Of a stretch of DNA of 64,000 nt, positions 51,651 through 60,986 are shown in pieces; within the stretch, counting starts at the first letter, position 1, and each line of letters begins with the position of its first letter. The notes under the pieces are model-generated. The model had not been told where the DNA came from. It ran no database searches and saw only the letters and a program-made list of their open reading frames with translations. The stretch lies in the NCBI GenBank assembly GCA_001870995.2, contig MLAV02000013.1, positions 62,001 through 126,000 on the forward strand, in the 5' to 3' direction. The DNA comes from Chitinophaga sp. CB10 (lineage in GTDB: Bacteria > Bacteroidota > Bacteroidia > Chitinophagales > Chitinophagaceae). The position numbers were made by a program, and so were the translations under genes.

Positions 51651-52412
51651 TTATAAATTTATTACACCTTTCAACTGGGAGAAGAATTCTTCCTTTTTAC
51701 GGGAGGAGATCGGGATATTCTTCTGATCGCTCATGACCACGGCCGTTCCCAACCCTTTGATGATCTTCACGATGTGGTGAATATTGATCAGGAAGGATTT
51801 ATGCACCCGGTAGAAACCTTTGTCTGACAGCATTTCCTCGTACTCCTTCAGGGATTTGGAAATCAGGTGGGACACGTTATTGATCAGCTGAATTTTCGTA
51901 TAGCTGTCAAACGCTTCGCAGTAGATGATATCCTTGAGGTCTATCACGTTGTAACCGTCGTTGACAGGGATCACTATCTTGGAGAAGGCGTTGTCATTGT
52001 TCTTGACATAGTCTTTCAGGATAGAGGCCAGCTCGTTCAGGCGGCCTTTTTTACTTTTCTTGACTTTTTCCAGGGCATCTTCCACCTCGCTCACCTTGAT
52101 CGGTTTGAGCAGGTAATCCAACGCGGCAAACTTAATTGCCTGCAAGGCATATTCCTGGAAGGCGGTGATAAAAATGACTTCAAAATTCAGTACAGGAAAC
52201 ATTTCCAGCAACTGGAACCCATTGTGCGGGGGCATCTCAATATCGAGGAACAGTACGTCAATGGGGTTGTTCTTGATCATTTCCGCCGCCTCATGGATAT
52301 TCTGTGCCTCTCCAACTACAGTGACATCTTTACAGTAGTTTTCCAGGATATTACGCAAAATATGAATGTTGCGAACTTCATCGTCGACAATGGCAGCTTT
52401 AATATTACTCAT
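51651..52412 (-). CDS. LytTR-family response regulator
   Basis: Response regulator of 253 residues: receiver domain (about 1-120) with phosphoacceptor Asp57 in VLFLDIEMPPHNGF and Lys in LLKPIKVSE, and a C-terminal LytTR DNA-binding domain (about 150-250; IYCEAFDSYTKIQL, FYRVHKSFLINIHHI). It would bind direct repeats in promoters. Its start codon overlaps the stop of the kinase gene by four bases (52409-52412), so both are made together. Confidence 0.95.
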   Translation of the reverse strand: MSNIKAAIVDDEVRNIHILRNILENYCKDVTVVGEAQNIHEAAEMIKNNPIDVLFLDIEMPPHNGFQLLEMFPVLNFEVIFITAFQEYALQAIKFAALDYLLKPIKVSEVEDALEKVKKSKKGRLNELASILKDYVKNNDNAFSKIVIPVNDGYNVIDLKDIIYCEAFDSYTKIQLINNVSHLISKSLKEYEEMLSDKGFYRVHKSFLINIHHIVKIIKGLGTAVVMSDQKNIPISSRKKEEFFSQLKGVINL

Positions 52413-55345
52413 AACATCTTAACAATGGGAATCAGTATTTCAACTAAGGTACCTTCCTTATTGCCGAAACCAGATTTAAATTTATCAATAATTTCTAACT
52501 TTCCAACACTTCCATTAAAAGATTTTATAATCTGCAAACGCTCCTTGATTACGCTCAGGGCGGTAGATTCGTGCTTTACCAGCCGGTTACTTTTGAGGGC
52601 GTTGGACTTATCCCATCCAATTCCGTCATCGTCCACGGAGCAATAAAGCAGGTCGTCCACCATTTCCAGCCTGATTTCCAGGCAGCCGCTGCTGTTTTTA
52701 GGCGCCAGGCCGTGTTTGATGGCGTTTTCAACAATCGGCTGGATAATCATGGGAGGTATGTAAATCGTATAGTCTTTCAGTTTATCCTCCATGATAAACT
52801 TATAGGTAAAGGAATGTGCAAACCGAATCTTTTCCAGTTCCAGGTACCTGGTCAGGAAGGCAATTTCTTCTTCCAGGGAGATGTAGGACTTCCGGGAATT
52901 GTTGAGCATCTGGCGCATGAGGGTGGCGAAATCCGCCAGGAAGTTCAGCGCCTGCTTTTCTTCTTTCTCCAGAATCAGGTGCTGTACTGAGTTCAGGGAA
53001 TTAAAAATGAAGTGTGGGTTCATCTGGTTGGTGAGCGCCTTGGCTTCCAGCTCCGCGATTCTCCGGTTGTATTCCGTTTTACGTTTCTCCGATTGCTTAA
53101 TTCTTCTCACAATATAACGCAGGATAAACAGGATAAGCAGTAACCCAAACAGCAGCAGTATGCCCCTGGCCCACCATTGCTGGTACCAGCGCGGGAGGAT
53201 ATTGATGTTCACGCTCAGCGGCTGGGACCAGTCGCTCTTGTACTTACGCGCCCGCACCATGAGTTTATAGGTGCCGGGCTGCAGGTCCGGGAAGGGAATG
53301 ATGTTGGACATCGTGGTTACCCAGCCGGTAGTACTGTCGCCGCTGAAATTATACTGGTACTCCACCTGGTCCGGCAAATCAAACACGATGGTGCCAAATT
53401 CCGCTTCGAACGAGGATTTGCGCTGGAAGAGATATACAAAGTCTTTAGAGGGCAGGAAGGTACTGTCCCCATACCTGATATTACTCAGGTAGATCACCGG
53501 TGGCACGGAATCCACGGGGAGGTTATTTCCTTTAAAGTAACAAAGTCCGTTGGAGGTAGCGATGTACAGGATGCCGTCATCATAAAACACTCCGCGGATA
53601 TCGTCGGACATGAGGCCGTCGTTGGAGGTGATGTTCCGGACGATTTCCTGCCCTTTCACATCGATTACGCTGACGCCCTTATTGGTAGCCACGTAGAGCT
53701 GCCCGACCCCGTCGTAGTACAACTGCTGGCAGATGTCGCTGGCCAGGCCCATGGCGGTAGAGAGGTGTTTTACCACGGAGTCGTGGTGCATAACGTAAAT
53801 CCCCTGGTCGCTCGTACCGATCCAGAGATAGCCGTTGATCCATTTGAGGTCCTTGATGCTTTGCTTGAGGTGCGTATTATCGCCCGGCCGCATCAGCTGT
53901 TTGCTGTTATCGGAGCAGAAGTAAAGGCCGTTATTGGTGCCTACGAAGTAGGTGGAATCGTCTACGGAAGCGATGGAAGTGACGAGCATATCCAGGTCGC
54001 TGATGGCGTAATCGTCCAGCGCGATGACCTGGTTTTTGGCGGCTATACGAATTTTGCCGGCCGGCGAAATGTCCACGTCCTTCAGCATTTTCACTGATTT
54101 CAGCAGCCTGGCCCGCTGGGAAACGGTGTTGAACTGGAACAGCGCGTTGTCCGTAGCGATGAGTACGGAGTTTTCCTTATCCGGCAATATCTGGAGGATG
54201 CTGTTGCGGCCGGAAGTGGTATCCAGCGTAAACTGGCGGATACTGCCCTGGGCATCGATGGTATTGAGGATGCCGGCGTTCTGGCCTACGAGCAGCAGGT
54301 CCGTCTTCTTATCCTTGTAGATGCTGAAGATGGAGTGGGAATAGAGTCCGTTCGTATTATCGAGATAAGAGAAGTAGAAATTTTTATAGGGGATGTAATA
54401 GACACCGTCGCCAAAGGTGGTGATCCATATATTTCCGTCCCTGTCCTTGAGTAAGGAGGTGATATAGTGATTTTCCAGCAGGCGCGTCACTTTCTTCTCT
54501 CCCTTAAAAAAGTTTTTAACGAGGTACAAAGCGCGCTGGGTGCCCACCCAGAGGTTATCATTATCGATGCAGATGGTGCTGATGTCTTCGCGGATGCCCC
54601 ATTCCGCGCCATTGAAGAAGCAGATAGCATCTTTGTTGGTAAAGGAATAAAGGGAGTTGCGGAGAATGATAACTGCGTGTTGCCGTATCCGTTGCTTAAA
54701 TTCCGGATCGTCTAACGGGAACGGGCATACGGTTACAATCCGCTGATTCGCGTTATTGGGATCCTTCAGGGATTCCAGCGGGAAGGCGGTTTGCAGCGGT
54801 TTGAAGATACTGTCGTTCCGGAGGAGGAAGAAGATATCGCTGCCTGAGTTACCGAGTTTATCGTAGGTAAATTGTTTGCCGGTGTATTGAAGAATGCGGT
54901 TATTGGAGTTGAGAAACCAAACGTAGCCGGATTTGGGCCCTCCGTCGAAGGCGTATTGCAGGTAGTGGCTGCGGGAGTTGAAGGTGAGGCTGGTATCGTT
55001 TTCTTCGTTGTGGATGACAGAGTTGAGGTAGAAGGATGGTTTGCCGTTGAGGGTGAAAAACCATACCCTTCCTTTGGAATCGGCCGCGAGTTTGACCACG
55101 TCGTTATCGGTAAGGCCGTCTTTTTTGGAATAGTTCCGGAAGCGTTTCCCGTCAAACTTACTGACGCCTGTAGGGGTAGCGAACCAGATGAAGCCATTCT
55201 TATCCTGTTCCGCGGCATAGACAGTAGCGTTTGCCAGGCCGTCTTTCACGTTGTAATTACGGATCATGAGGCCCTGGGAGCGGGCTTCCGTTAGGACGCA
55301 AAAGCAGGCCAGCATCCATAGCAGTATATAGCGGAATGAGGGCAT
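52409..55345 (-). CDS. Beta-propeller LytS-type sensor histidine kinase
   Basis: Membrane sensor kinase of 978 residues. After a signal segment (about 1-22) comes a large periplasmic ligand domain made of two-component-regulator propeller repeats (for example DKNGFIWFATPTGVSKFDGK, DRDGNIWITTFGDGVYYIP), followed by a Y_Y_Y-type strand region (about 640-735), one membrane helix (about 745-765) and a LytS-type kinase domain with NPHFIFNSLNSVQHL carrying the phospho-His and a C-terminal ATPase. It probably senses a sugar or cell-wall signal. A near -7 box TAAATTTA lies exactly four bases before the ATG. Confidence 0.93.
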   Translation of the reverse strand: MPSFRYILLWMLACFCVLTEARSQGLMIRNYNVKDGLANATVYAAEQDKNGFIWFATPTGVSKFDGKRFRNYSKKDGLTDNDVVKLAADSKGRVWFFTLNGKPSFYLNSVIHNEENDTSLTFNSRSHYLQYAFDGGPKSGYVWFLNSNNRILQYTGKQFTYDKLGNSGSDIFFLLRNDSIFKPLQTAFPLESLKDPNNANQRIVTVCPFPLDDPEFKQRIRQHAVIILRNSLYSFTNKDAICFFNGAEWGIREDISTICIDNDNLWVGTQRALYLVKNFFKGEKKVTRLLENHYITSLLKDRDGNIWITTFGDGVYYIPYKNFYFSYLDNTNGLYSHSIFSIYKDKKTDLLLVGQNAGILNTIDAQGSIRQFTLDTTSGRNSILQILPDKENSVLIATDNALFQFNTVSQRARLLKSVKMLKDVDISPAGKIRIAAKNQVIALDDYAISDLDMLVTSIASVDDSTYFVGTNNGLYFCSDNSKQLMRPGDNTHLKQSIKDLKWINGYLWIGTSDQGIYVMHHDSVVKHLSTAMGLASDICQQLYYDGVGQLYVATNKGVSVIDVKGQEIVRNITSNDGLMSDDIRGVFYDDGILYIATSNGLCYFKGNNLPVDSVPPVIYLSNIRYGDSTFLPSKDFVYLFQRKSSFEAEFGTIVFDLPDQVEYQYNFSGDSTTGWVTTMSNIIPFPDLQPGTYKLMVRARKYKSDWSQPLSVNINILPRWYQQWWARGILLLFGLLLILFILRYIVRRIKQSEKRKTEYNRRIAELEAKALTNQMNPHFIFNSLNSVQHLILEKEEKQALNFLADFATLMRQMLNNSRKSYISLEEEIAFLTRYLELEKIRFAHSFTYKFIMEDKLKDYTIYIPPMIIQPIVENAIKHGLAPKNSSGCLEIRLEMVDDLLYCSVDDDGIGWDKSNALKSNRLVKHESTALSVIKERLQIIKSFNGSVGKLEIIDKFKSGFGNKEGTLVEILIPIVKML

Positions 55346-55446
55346 CGGATAAATTTACTGGTTTCTTTTGGAATGCAGGCTAAGAAATTACAAATATTTA
55401 CAATAAATAACTACCGTTTGTTGTTGTAATTCATTGCCCACTATTT

Positions 55447-55480
55447 AAAAGAGATCCGCCTGGTCAGGCGGATCTCTTTT
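55447..55480. terminator. Terminator between proS and the kinase operon
   Basis: Stem AAAAGAGATCCGCCT/AGGCGGATCTCTTTT (55447-55461 with 55466-55480), active for proS on the minus strand. Confidence 0.9.
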
Positions 55481-55540
55481 GCGCAAGGCGGCTTGCACGG
55501 ATGCTCCTTGTGGCTGTACCTGCAGTACGGCCAGGTATAT

Positions 55541-57016
55541 TTAGTAAGCTCTTGCGAAGAGCACTCTTTCTTTGGAAGGTTTGCCGGTGAGTACGCATTT
55601 ACCTTCTTCCTGCGGGTTGTTCAGCGGGATGCAGCGGATGGTAGCTTTGGTCAGCTCCTTGATTTTCTCCTCTGTTTCGCTGGTACCGTCCCAGTGGGCG
55701 GATACGAAACCTGCTTTTTCATCCAGGACTTTTTTGAAGTCCTCGAAGTTATCCACAGGGGTAATATGCTCATCGCGGTAGCTGAGCGCTTTGTTGTAGA
55801 GGTTCTGCTGGATGTCTTCCAGGAGCTGCTGAATACGTGCAGCCAGTCCTTCCAGGGGCAGGCTCTCTTTGGTTTTATTATCGCGGCGGGCTACTTCAGC
55901 AACGCCGTTTTCGATATCGCGGGCGCCGATGGCGATGCGAACGGGTACGCCTTTCATTTCGTACTCGGCGAATTTCCAACCAGGGCGGCTATTGTCGCTG
56001 TCGTCGTATTTCACGCTGATGCCTGACGCTTTGAGTTCGGCCATGAGGCTGTGCACCTTCGCGTCGATGGCGGCTTTCTGGTCATCCCCTTTGAAGATAG
56101 GCACGATCACTACCTGCAGCGGCGCGATGCGCGGAGGCAGTACCAGGCCCTGATCGTCGGAATGCACCATGATGAGGCCTCCGATCAAGCGGGTGGATAC
56201 GCCCCAGGAGGTAGCCCATACATATTCCTGTTTGTTTTCCTTGTTGGAGAACTTCACGTCGAATGCTTTGGCGAAGTTCTGACCCAGGAAGTGGGAAGTA
56301 CCAGCCTGCAGGGCTTTACCGTCCTGCATGAGGGCTTCGATGCAGTAGGTATCTACGGCGCCGGCGAAGCGTTCGTTGGCGGTTTTGACGCCGCGCACTA
56401 CGGGCACGGCCATATATTCTTCCGCGAAGTTGGCGTACACTTCCAGCATCTGTTTGGTTTCTGCTACTGCTTCTTCCGCGGTGGCGTGGGCGGTGTGGCC
56501 TTCCTGCCACAGGAATTCAGCGGTGCGGAGGAAGAGGCGGGTACGCATTTCCCAGCGCACTACGTTTGCCCATTGGTTGATGAGCAGCGGCAGGTCGCGG
56601 TAGGACTGGATCCAGTCCCTGTATGTATTCCAGATGATGGTTTCAGATGTAGGACGAACGATGAGTTCTTCTTCCAGTTTCGCTTCCGGGTCTACCACTA
56701 CGCCGCCGCCGTTCGGGTCATTTTTCAGGCGGTAGTGGGTTACAACGGCACATTCTTTCGCGAAGCCTTCGATGTGGGCGGCTTCTTTGCTGAGGAAGCT
56801 TTTTGGGATAAACAGCGGGAAATAAGCGTTCTGATGGCCGGTTTCCTTGAATTTACGGTCCAGTACGTCGCGCATGGCTTCCCACAAAGCAAAGCCATAT
56901 GGTTTGATAACCATACATCCTTTTACGGCAGAGTAATCTGCCAATCCACCTTTCAGCACCAGGTCATTATACCATTGGGAATAATCTTCGGATCGGGCGG
57001 TGATCTCTTTACTCAT
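55541..57016 (-). CDS. proS: Prolyl-tRNA synthetase (archaeal/eukaryotic type)
   Basis: Class II aminoacyl-tRNA synthetase, 491 residues, of the ProS type 3 form that lacks the editing insert of E. coli ProRS. Motif 2 region is LIVRPTSETIIWNTYRDWI with RWEMRTRLFLRTAEFLWQEG, motif 3 is near TSWGVSTRLIGGLIMVHSDD, and the anticodon-binding domain follows (VVIVPIFKGDD). A C-terminal zinc-binding-like region (about 430-491) ends in RVLFARAY, the conserved end of this type. Start at 57016 (MSKEITARSEDYSQWY) is natural. Confidence 0.96.
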   Translation of the reverse strand: MSKEITARSEDYSQWYNDLVLKGGLADYSAVKGCMVIKPYGFALWEAMRDVLDRKFKETGHQNAYFPLFIPKSFLSKEAAHIEGFAKECAVVTHYRLKNDPNGGGVVVDPEAKLEEELIVRPTSETIIWNTYRDWIQSYRDLPLLINQWANVVRWEMRTRLFLRTAEFLWQEGHTAHATAEEAVAETKQMLEVYANFAEEYMAVPVVRGVKTANERFAGAVDTYCIEALMQDGKALQAGTSHFLGQNFAKAFDVKFSNKENKQEYVWATSWGVSTRLIGGLIMVHSDDQGLVLPPRIAPLQVVIVPIFKGDDQKAAIDAKVHSLMAELKASGISVKYDDSDNSRPGWKFAEYEMKGVPVRIAIGARDIENGVAEVARRDNKTKESLPLEGLAARIQQLLEDIQQNLYNKALSYRDEHITPVDNFEDFKKVLDEKAGFVSAHWDGTSETEEKIKELTKATIRCIPLNNPQEEGKCVLTGKPSKERVLFARAY

Positions 57017-57225
57017 AAAATAAATATCTAATTTATATATCCTTATTTGGCAGCCAATGTATGTTAAAAATTATCCTGATAAAAAATCTTCTATATCAAG
57101 AAAAACAAATTATAAATTGGCTTAATTTTTGAATAATATTCAAAAAGAAAATGCTACAAACCTACATGAAAATCATAAAGTGTCAAATAGTTGCAACAAA
57201 ATAAAACAGACAGGCTGGTATATTG

Positions 57226-57233
57226 TAACTTTG
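57226..57233 (+). promoter_or_regulatory. -7 box TAACTTTG before the Gly/Tyr-rich lipoprotein gene
   Basis: Exact TAnnTTTG match, 65 bases before the ATG at 57299, in an AT-rich region of 282 bases. Confidence 0.6.
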
Positions 57234-57298
57234 TGTAGCAGAAATCCGTTTAAAAAGAGTAGATTTACCATACAGATCACGCATAAAATATATTTCAA

Positions 57299-58339
57299 AT
57301 GAAGCCTATATCATATTTAGTCATCATGGCCGGCGCGTTAGCCCTGGGTGCTTGTTCCAGCACTTATAAAACAGCGTCCACTCCGGATGATGTTTACTAC
57401 TCACCACGCCAGCAGCAGCAGGGTTATGCGAGCAACGGCAAAAACAAAAACGCCCGCCAGGATGATTATACGGCTACATCCGTAGCTGCCTCCGATGATG
57501 AAGGTGGTACCTATGTAACGTATAGTGATGAGCAGGGAGATTACGAGCGCAGGTTAGAGCGTTTTGGCGCCAACGGCAGCAGCTATTCCGGCAGTTACTG
57601 GGATGGTTATACGGATGGGCTGAATGCAGGCAACAATTTCGCGTTTAATTACGGATGGGGTCTTGGTTATGGCGGCGGCTGGGGTTATCCTTACAGCAGC
57701 TTTGGCTGGGGTTACAGTCCGTACTGGGGTTCATCCCTGAGCCTGGGCTTTGGCTGGGGCAGCGGTTTTTACAATCCATGGTACGGCAGCGGTCTGTGGG
57801 GATACGGTTATCCTTACTATGCCTATAGTCCATACTACTACGGTTATTACCCATACTACGGCGGCGGTTACTACGGCCATGGCTGGTACAGCGGTGGTTA
57901 CAAAGGTAACTACACTCCTACCTACAACCGTATTAACAACTATACCCGTCCCGTACGCGGCGGCGTAGCTTCCGGCAACGTGACACGTCCTGACAGGGGC
58001 GGTTATCAGCCGATCGGGCCAAACACCGGCACCAACGGCCGTCCTAACAGGATCAACTATACGCCGAGCAACAACAGCGGTGGCGGCAGGTTCACTCCTT
58101 CCACCGGTACTGCCTCTGAAAGGCCACGCAGGGTCTTCCAGCAGTCCGGCAACGAGAGACCGGTATATCAGAATAGCAACAGCAACAACGGCAGCTACTC
58201 CCGCCCTCAGCGTGTTGAGTACAGCAGGCCAAGTCAGCCAAGCTATCAACCCAGCTACCAGCCGAGCAGTGCGCCAAGCCGTGTGAACAGCGGCGGCGGA
58301 GGCGGCGGTTACTCCCGTCCTTCCCGTGGCGGACGTTAA
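57299..58339 (+). CDS. Gly/Tyr-rich lipoprotein
   Basis: A 346-residue lipoprotein (signal MKPISYLVIMAGALALGAC, Cys19). Residues about 105-205 are dominated by Gly, Tyr, Trp, Phe, Pro and Ser with repeated GYGGGWGYPY, YGYYPYYGGGYYG-like units, and the last 130 residues are rich in Ser, Arg, Pro and Asn (YSRPQRVEYSRPSQPSYQPS). Such composition suggests an extended, perhaps adhesive or scaffold, surface protein. Trp and Tyr clusters are unusual for a lipoprotein. No catalytic motif is visible. Confidence 0.82.
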   Translation: MKPISYLVIMAGALALGACSSTYKTASTPDDVYYSPRQQQQGYASNGKNKNARQDDYTATSVAASDDEGGTYVTYSDEQGDYERRLERFGANGSSYSGSYWDGYTDGLNAGNNFAFNYGWGLGYGGGWGYPYSSFGWGYSPYWGSSLSLGFGWGSGFYNPWYGSGLWGYGYPYYAYSPYYYGYYPYYGGGYYGHGWYSGGYKGNYTPTYNRINNYTRPVRGGVASGNVTRPDRGGYQPIGPNTGTNGRPNRINYTPSNNSGGGRFTPSTGTASERPRRVFQQSGNERPVYQNSNSNNGSYSRPQRVEYSRPSQPSYQPSYQPSSAPSRVNSGGGGGGYSRPSRGGR

Positions 58340-58355
58340 TACAAAGAAATTTCCT

Positions 58356-58390
58356 GATAAGCGTAGCCTAAAAAACTACGCTTATCTTTT
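58356..58390 (+). terminator. Intrinsic terminator after the lipoprotein gene
   Basis: Stem GATAAGCGTAG/CTACGCTTATC (58356-58366 with 58376-58386) followed by four Ts. Confidence 0.88.
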
Positions 58391-58491
58391 ACACCCATAT
58401 ACGAATTGCACGTTAGAGAACGTTTTTAGCCAACTAAAGCGTTTGTCAGCAATCATTACCTGCAAGCACATCTCATTTTAAGTTTTAATTT

Positions 58492-60021
58492 ATGATCAAG
58501 AGCATCTATCCTCTACTAGGAGGGTTGTTTTTATCTGTTTCCGCCATGGCCCAATCAGCAGAGCAAGCGCTGTTGTTTACCAACCAGCAACCCAGCGGAA
58601 CAGCCAGAACACAGGCATTAGGTGGCGTATCGGTAGGACTCGGAGGCGACTTTTCATCTGCATTTACCAACCCGGCCGGTATCGGCATTTTCAAAACCGG
58701 GGAATTCCTGATTTCAGGTAGTGTAGCCACTACCAAAACATCCTCCTCCTACCTGCCTATGGTAGACCCCAGGGATGTAAAAGGGGACAAATCCAATTTC
58801 CAGGTACCTAATATCGGCGTGGTATTCGTGACCAATACCAACAGCGGCTCCCATACCTGGAACAACTTTTCCTTTGCGCTAGGGATGAACCGTACGGCCA
58901 ATTTCAGCAACCAGGTAAGGATCGGCGGCGTAACGGACTATACTTCCTTTTCAGAACCATGGAGAGAAGAATCCGCGCCGAGCAGCTACAATCCTGACTA
59001 TGGCTCCATCGGCACCGCGCTGGCCTATAACCAGGCGCTCCTCGTGCAGGACAACGGCAAATGGATTTCCCTCGCCATGCCCACCGGCAAGGGTGGCGTA
59101 ATGGAGAGCATTTACCAGCGCGCGCAAATTGACACCAAAGGCGGCATCAACGATTACGTGTTCTCCTTCGGTTCCAATTACGGCGATAAGCTTTACCTGG
59201 GCGTGAGCCTGAACCTGCCCAACATCGTTTATAAGGAAACGGTAGCCGTTTCCGAGGATGATAATACCGGCAATCCCAACAACGATTTCGAATACTTCGA
59301 TTATAACCAGTACACCAATGTGAACGGCCTTGGTATCAGCGGAACCCTCGGTATCCTCTATAAATTCAATGACCGTTTCAGGTTGGGTGGCTCCTTCCGC
59401 CTGCCTACGGTGTACAGTATGAGCATCAACACCAGCGCTGATTTGACTTCCAATACGGAAGGCTGGAAAGGCAAGCAGTCGTCCAGCGGCGCGGGGGAGG
59501 ATTACAGCTACAACATGACCGCGCCCCTGCGCTTAAACGCCGGCGCATCTTACTTCTTCGGCAACCTCCAGGATCCCGATGCGGTAACCGGTTTCATTGC
59601 GGCTGATTATGAATATGTGAACCACAGCTCTTCCAAATACCGGTTTGAGAATACCGATAAGGGTTACGAAGGCAACATCAACAATACCATTGGCTTCCTG
59701 TACAGAGCGGCTTCCAATTTCAAAGCCGGCGCTGAAGTGAAGTTTGCCCGGATATTTGCAGCCAGAGGCGGTTTTGCCTACTATGGCAACCCGTACTCAA
59801 ACGACAGCTACAACATGGGCGTAGACGCTTCCCGCAAGACGTACAGCGGCGGCCTTGGCCTCCGTACCAGGGGGATTTATGTAGACCTCACGTATAGCTA
59901 TACACAGGGTAAAGACTACTACCAGTTGTACTCCACCAGCGATGCCAATACCTATCCGCCGGCTGCCCTGCTGGATTACAAGAGAAGTAATATTATGGCT
60001 ACCGTTGGCTTTAAGTTTTAA
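58492..60021 (+). CDS. FadL/OmpP1-like outer-membrane transporter
   Basis: Outer-membrane beta-barrel protein (509 residues) of the OmpP1/FadL/TodX family that takes up hydrophobic compounds such as long-chain fatty acids. The signal peptide ends near MAQ (residue 21). The N-terminal hatch has QALGGVSVGLGGDFSSAFTNPAGIGIF, which matches the NPA motif of FadL-type channels. Later barrel strands include GLGISGTLGILYKFNDRFRLGG. The chain ends in an aromatic residue (ATVGFKF), as expected for outer-membrane insertion. The substrate is not deducible. Confidence 0.88.
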   Translation: MIKSIYPLLGGLFLSVSAMAQSAEQALLFTNQQPSGTARTQALGGVSVGLGGDFSSAFTNPAGIGIFKTGEFLISGSVATTKTSSSYLPMVDPRDVKGDKSNFQVPNIGVVFVTNTNSGSHTWNNFSFALGMNRTANFSNQVRIGGVTDYTSFSEPWREESAPSSYNPDYGSIGTALAYNQALLVQDNGKWISLAMPTGKGGVMESIYQRAQIDTKGGINDYVFSFGSNYGDKLYLGVSLNLPNIVYKETVAVSEDDNTGNPNNDFEYFDYNQYTNVNGLGISGTLGILYKFNDRFRLGGSFRLPTVYSMSINTSADLTSNTEGWKGKQSSSGAGEDYSYNMTAPLRLNAGASYFFGNLQDPDAVTGFIAADYEYVNHSSSKYRFENTDKGYEGNINNTIGFLYRAASNFKAGAEVKFARIFAARGGFAYYGNPYSNDSYNMGVDASRKTYSGGLGLRTRGIYVDLTYSYTQGKDYYQLYSTSDANTYPPAALLDYKRSNIMATVGFKF

Positions 60022-60039
60022 GATTTATAACGGTATATC

Positions 60040-60082
60040 ATAAACGAAAAAGGGTTGCCGGCGGCAACCCTTTTTCGTTTAT
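60040..60082. terminator. Perfect 20-bp hairpin terminator between the FadL-like gene and miaA
   Basis: Arms 60040-60059 and 60063-60082 are exact reverse complements with a 3-base loop and internal A and T runs, usable from both sides. Both neighbouring genes end here. Confidence 0.93.
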
Positions 60083-60085
60083 ACG

Positions 60086-60985
60086 TTACAGCCGGCGCTG
60101 CAGCCATTGCACGATCTCCTCTCCTTCCCTGGCATCAAACCACTGGTACTCCTTATCCTTCCGGAACCAGGTCAGTTGGCGCTTGGCGTACTGCCGGGTA
60201 TGGACTTTAATATCTTCAATCGCCTGTTCCAGGGGGAGGTCCCCATCGAGGTAGCTGAATATTTCTGTATAGCCTACGGTGCGCAGGGCGTTATGGTTCC
60301 GGTAAGGCAGTACGGACTGCACTTCCGCTACCAGGCCGGCCTGCACCATCATATCTACGCGGCGGTTGATGTTGTCATGTAAGATTTCCTTAGGGAGATG
60401 GAGGCCTATTTTGATGATACGAAAATCCCGCTGCCTTTTGGTGGCCGTACGGAAAGCGGTGATGGATTGGCCGGTGGCTTCCAGTACTTCCAGGGCCCGC
60501 ATGAGGCGGGCCGGGTTATGGATTTCCGCGGTGGCGAAGAACTGCGGGTCCCGCTGCTGGAGTTGTGCCTGCAGCCAGGCGATTCCTTTTTCCTGGTATT
60601 GGTCCGTGATGGATTGCCGGATGGCGGCGGGGATTTCCGGCATATCATCGATGCCTTCCGCGAAGGCTTTGATATAGAGCCCGGTGCCGCCGCACATGAC
60701 CGCAACATCGCGCTGTGCGAATATCTCCTCGCAGTATTGCAGGGCCAGCTTTTCGTACATGCCGGCATTGACTTCCTCGCGGATGCTGTGGGAGTTGATA
60801 AAATAGTGAGGCACTGCTGCCAGCTCTTCCGGAGATGGCTTTGCAGTGCCTATACTGATTTCTTTATAACATTGCCGGGAATCTGCCGAGATGACGGAGG
60901 TTTGGAACAGTTGGGCGATTCGTATAGCCGTGGCTGTTTTTCCGGAGGCGGTAGGCCCTGCAATAACGATAACAGTTTTTTGCAT
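60086..60985 (-). CDS. miaA: tRNA dimethylallyltransferase MiaA
   Basis: Isopentenylates A37 of tRNAs, the step before MiaB. The P-loop is VIAGPTASGKTATAIRIA at the N-terminus; DSRQCYKEISIGTAKPSPEEL is the prenyl-donor and tRNA-binding region and RPARLMRALEVLEATGQ-like sequence (HNPARLMRALEVLEATGQ) follows. The C-terminal VGYTEIFSYLDGDL motif and the RRQYAKRQLTWFR-like segment (TRQYAKRQLTWFRKD) are typical. Length of 299 residues is normal. It starts one base after the stop of the pRiA4b-like gene, so the two form an operon. Confidence 0.96.
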   Translation of the reverse strand: MQKTVIVIAGPTASGKTATAIRIAQLFQTSVISADSRQCYKEISIGTAKPSPEELAAVPHYFINSHSIREEVNAGMYEKLALQYCEEIFAQRDVAVMCGGTGLYIKAFAEGIDDMPEIPAAIRQSITDQYQEKGIAWLQAQLQQRDPQFFATAEIHNPARLMRALEVLEATGQSITAFRTATKRQRDFRIIKIGLHLPKEILHDNINRRVDMMVQAGLVAEVQSVLPYRNHNALRTVGYTEIFSYLDGDLPLEQAIEDIKVHTRQYAKRQLTWFRKDKEYQWFDAREGEEIVQWLQRRL

Positions 60986-60986
60986 A

